This document shows positions 6,696 to 7,891 of a DNA stretch of 7,891 nt, piece by piece; the first letter of the stretch is position 1; each line of letters begins with the position of its first letter. This DNA comes from Bacillota bacterium (GTDB taxonomy: Bacteria > Bacillota > Bacilli > Paenibacillales > NBRC-103111): NCBI GenBank assembly GCA_023391955.1, contig JAEWAA010000161.1, positions 1-7,891 of the forward strand, read 5' to 3'. Position numbers and translations under genes: made by a program. Below the pieces are notes generated by a model. That model saw only the letters and a program-made list of their open reading frames with translations, was not told the origin of the DNA and did no database searches.

Positions 6696-7891
6696 TTACC
6701 CGTTCTTCGCAGGAAGCTCAATCCGGAACACCCGGACATTGTCATCGTAAGAGGCGACAACTCCCTGGATGTAGGAAATGACCGCGTTGATCTCCACAAT
6801 GAAGGCATCACGGTGGATGTAAGGCTCTCCGTTCAGCAGATTTTCCTCTCCGTTAACGAGAAGGTGGGTGCGCCCCTTTTTTGCGGTAACGGTGGTGCCG
6901 GCGGAGGTTAAGGTGAGGATTTGTTTGTCCCCGTCGTAGGAGTAGTCGAACAGCTCCGGCCGCATATTTTTAATCCGCTCCAGAATGAACAGAACCGGGC
7001 TGTAGATGCTGCCGTGGTTATAGACGCTCAGGATACCCCGGGTATCCGGCTCCTGGCCGTCCACCAGCACCTTGCAGTAGATCTTGTCCTCGGGCACATA
7101 CTTGGCCGCGTCCGCTTCGAGAATGGCTTCGAAGGGATAGGCGGAAGCAGGTGGTGCGGTGTCCCCGTAGACCGGCGCAAGACATTGGAGCTGTTCCCGG
7201 GCCAAGGCAGTGGTATCCGCAGAATGGCTATGAATGAGGACCTGCTGTTCAGGAAGTCCCTGCATTCTGGCTGTCAGCCTGATCTCTCCGGCGCTCCGGG
7301 TAGACCGGATGAACACCCGGTTATTGCCGCATTCCGCGTACACATGGTTCTGATGGATGACGCTGTCTTCCTTGCCGAAGCCGTTGAAGCGTCCGCTGTT
7401 GTATCCACCGAGGAATACCCCTTCCCCTTCCAGGGTAAAGTCGATGCGGTCAAAAGCGAGCGGGCACAGGCGGCCCTGCTCATCCAGCACCTCCACGTCC
7501 ACATAAGCAACGTCGGTTCCATCCGCCAGAAGGCCACGGTCTCCCGTAATAGGAGCCAACCGCAGTTTGGCTGGGGCCGAGGCGGTTTCAATCCCATCCT
7601 CCGCCACCAGCTTGCCTTCATAATCATACGCTTTGGCAGTGATGGAGCCGGATTGGGTAATATCGATCTGCCCAAAAGGAAATACGAAGGTATCCACCGG
7701 CTTATCGCAAACCCCTGCCGGTTTCCCATTAATGAACAACTCCACTCTGGCAATGGAGTAGCTGCCCAAGACATACACCGTTTTATCCTTGGGGTTGCGG
7801 TAAGCGTACTTCCCGGTTTTTCGCCAATGGATCCCGTCAAACTCCTTCAACGCGTAGCGGTAGTTATTGCCGCCCTCCTGTGGGTAATTCC
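6696..7891 (-). CDS. Glycoside hydrolase family 2 type protein, C-terminal part (5' end outside window)
   Basis: The frame is open from the right edge to the TAA at 6698-6696 and gives 397 residues ending in ELPAKNG. Near the start of the visible part, VYVLGSYSIARVELFINGKPAG matches the DUF4982-type domain of GH2 enzymes. Next, APAKLRLAP, DGTDVAYVDVEVLDEQGR and FTLEGEGVFLGGYNSGRFNG form the GH2 C-terminal Ig-like domain (C5 type). The last 110 or so residues, with HLLVNGEENLLNGEPYIHRDAF, resemble the copper amine oxidase N-terminal-like (N1) module. GH2 enzymes hydrolyse beta-galactosides, beta-glucuronides or related sugars; the catalytic barrel and its glutamates lie outside the window, so specificity cannot be told. 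A TTG at 7850-7848 is internal: the homologous frame clearly continues upstream of it (NYPQEGGNNYRYA). Neighbouring a PL4 lyase suggests a role in pectin side-chain or oligosaccharide breakdown. Confidence 0.88.
   Translation of the reverse strand, partial: NYPQEGGNNYRYALKEFDGIHWRKTGKYAYRNPKDKTVYVLGSYSIARVELFINGKPAGVCDKPVDTFVFPFGQIDITQSGSITAKAYDYEGKLVAEDGIETASAPAKLRLAPITGDRGLLADGTDVAYVDVEVLDEQGRLCPLAFDRIDFTLEGEGVFLGGYNSGRFNGFGKEDSVIHQNHVYAECGNNRVFIRSTRSAGEIRLTARMQGLPEQQVLIHSHSADTTALAREQLQCLAPVYGDTAPPASAYPFEAILEADAAKYVPEDKIYCKVLVDGQEPDTRGILSVYNHGSIYSPVLFILERIKNMRPELFDYSYDGDKQILTLTSAGTTVTAKKGRTHLLVNGEENLLNGEPYIHRDAFIVEINAVISYIQGVVASYDDNVRVFRIELPAKNG

Noticed and set aside
6477..6911. Plus-strand open frame of about 144 codons across the intergenic region
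   Set aside because: It runs through the promoter, the terminator and the antisense of the GH2 C-terminus. There is no family resemblance.
7274..7840. Minus-strand frame of about 188 codons inside the GH2 gene
   Set aside because: It overlaps the GH2 frame in another phase, and its product has no recognisable domain, whereas the GH2 frame has clear domain motifs.
7848..7850. TTG as the start codon of the GH2 gene
   Set aside because: The same frame stays open to the window edge. The protein starts within a GH2 accessory region with no catalytic domain, so the gene must begin further upstream.

Overview
The window reads as chromosomal DNA of a carbohydrate-degrading Gram-positive bacterium, most likely Paenibacillus or a close relative such as Cohnella. 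The evidence is S-layer homology (SLH) domains, a strong AAGGAGG Shine-Dalgarno, sigma-A type promoter elements, a CcpA-type cre site, a moderately high GC content, and very large modular secreted polysaccharide-degrading proteins. The genus is an inference; no marker gene is present.

Both real genes lie on the minus strand and both run off the window. At the right, positions 7891 to 6696 hold the C-terminal 397 residues of a glycoside hydrolase family 2 type protein (beta-galactosidase/beta-glucuronidase superfamily). It has a DUF4982-like beta-sandwich, a GH2 C-terminal Ig-like domain and a C-terminal copper-amine-oxidase-N1-like module. Its catalytic domain lies outside the window. A strong intrinsic terminator (6635-6684) begins 11 bases after its stop codon.

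The intergenic region (6462-6695) then holds a weaker nested inverted repeat followed by a T run, a sigma-A promoter (TTGATG, 17 bases, TACAAT), a near-consensus cre site just downstream of the expected transcription start, and a strong Shine-Dalgarno unusually close to the ATG.

From 6461 to the left edge runs one uninterrupted reading frame of 2153 codons with no stop in the window. It encodes a giant exported protein. In order it has a signal peptide, three related LamG-like modules with an Ig-like domain between the first and second, a HEAT-repeat solenoid, a complete three-domain polysaccharide lyase family 4 (rhamnogalacturonan endolyase) unit, a first divergent SLH triplet, an acidic/glycine linker, a beta-sandwich domain, and a second SLH triplet cut by the window edge.

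Taken together this looks like part of a pectin (rhamnogalacturonan I) utilisation locus. A wall-anchored lyase would cleave the RG-I backbone at the cell surface, and a GH2 enzyme would probably trim sugar side chains or products. The lyase gene has its own promoter and is probably under carbon catabolite control. No mobile element, CRISPR array, tRNA or rRNA was seen, and no gene was recognised on the plus strand.
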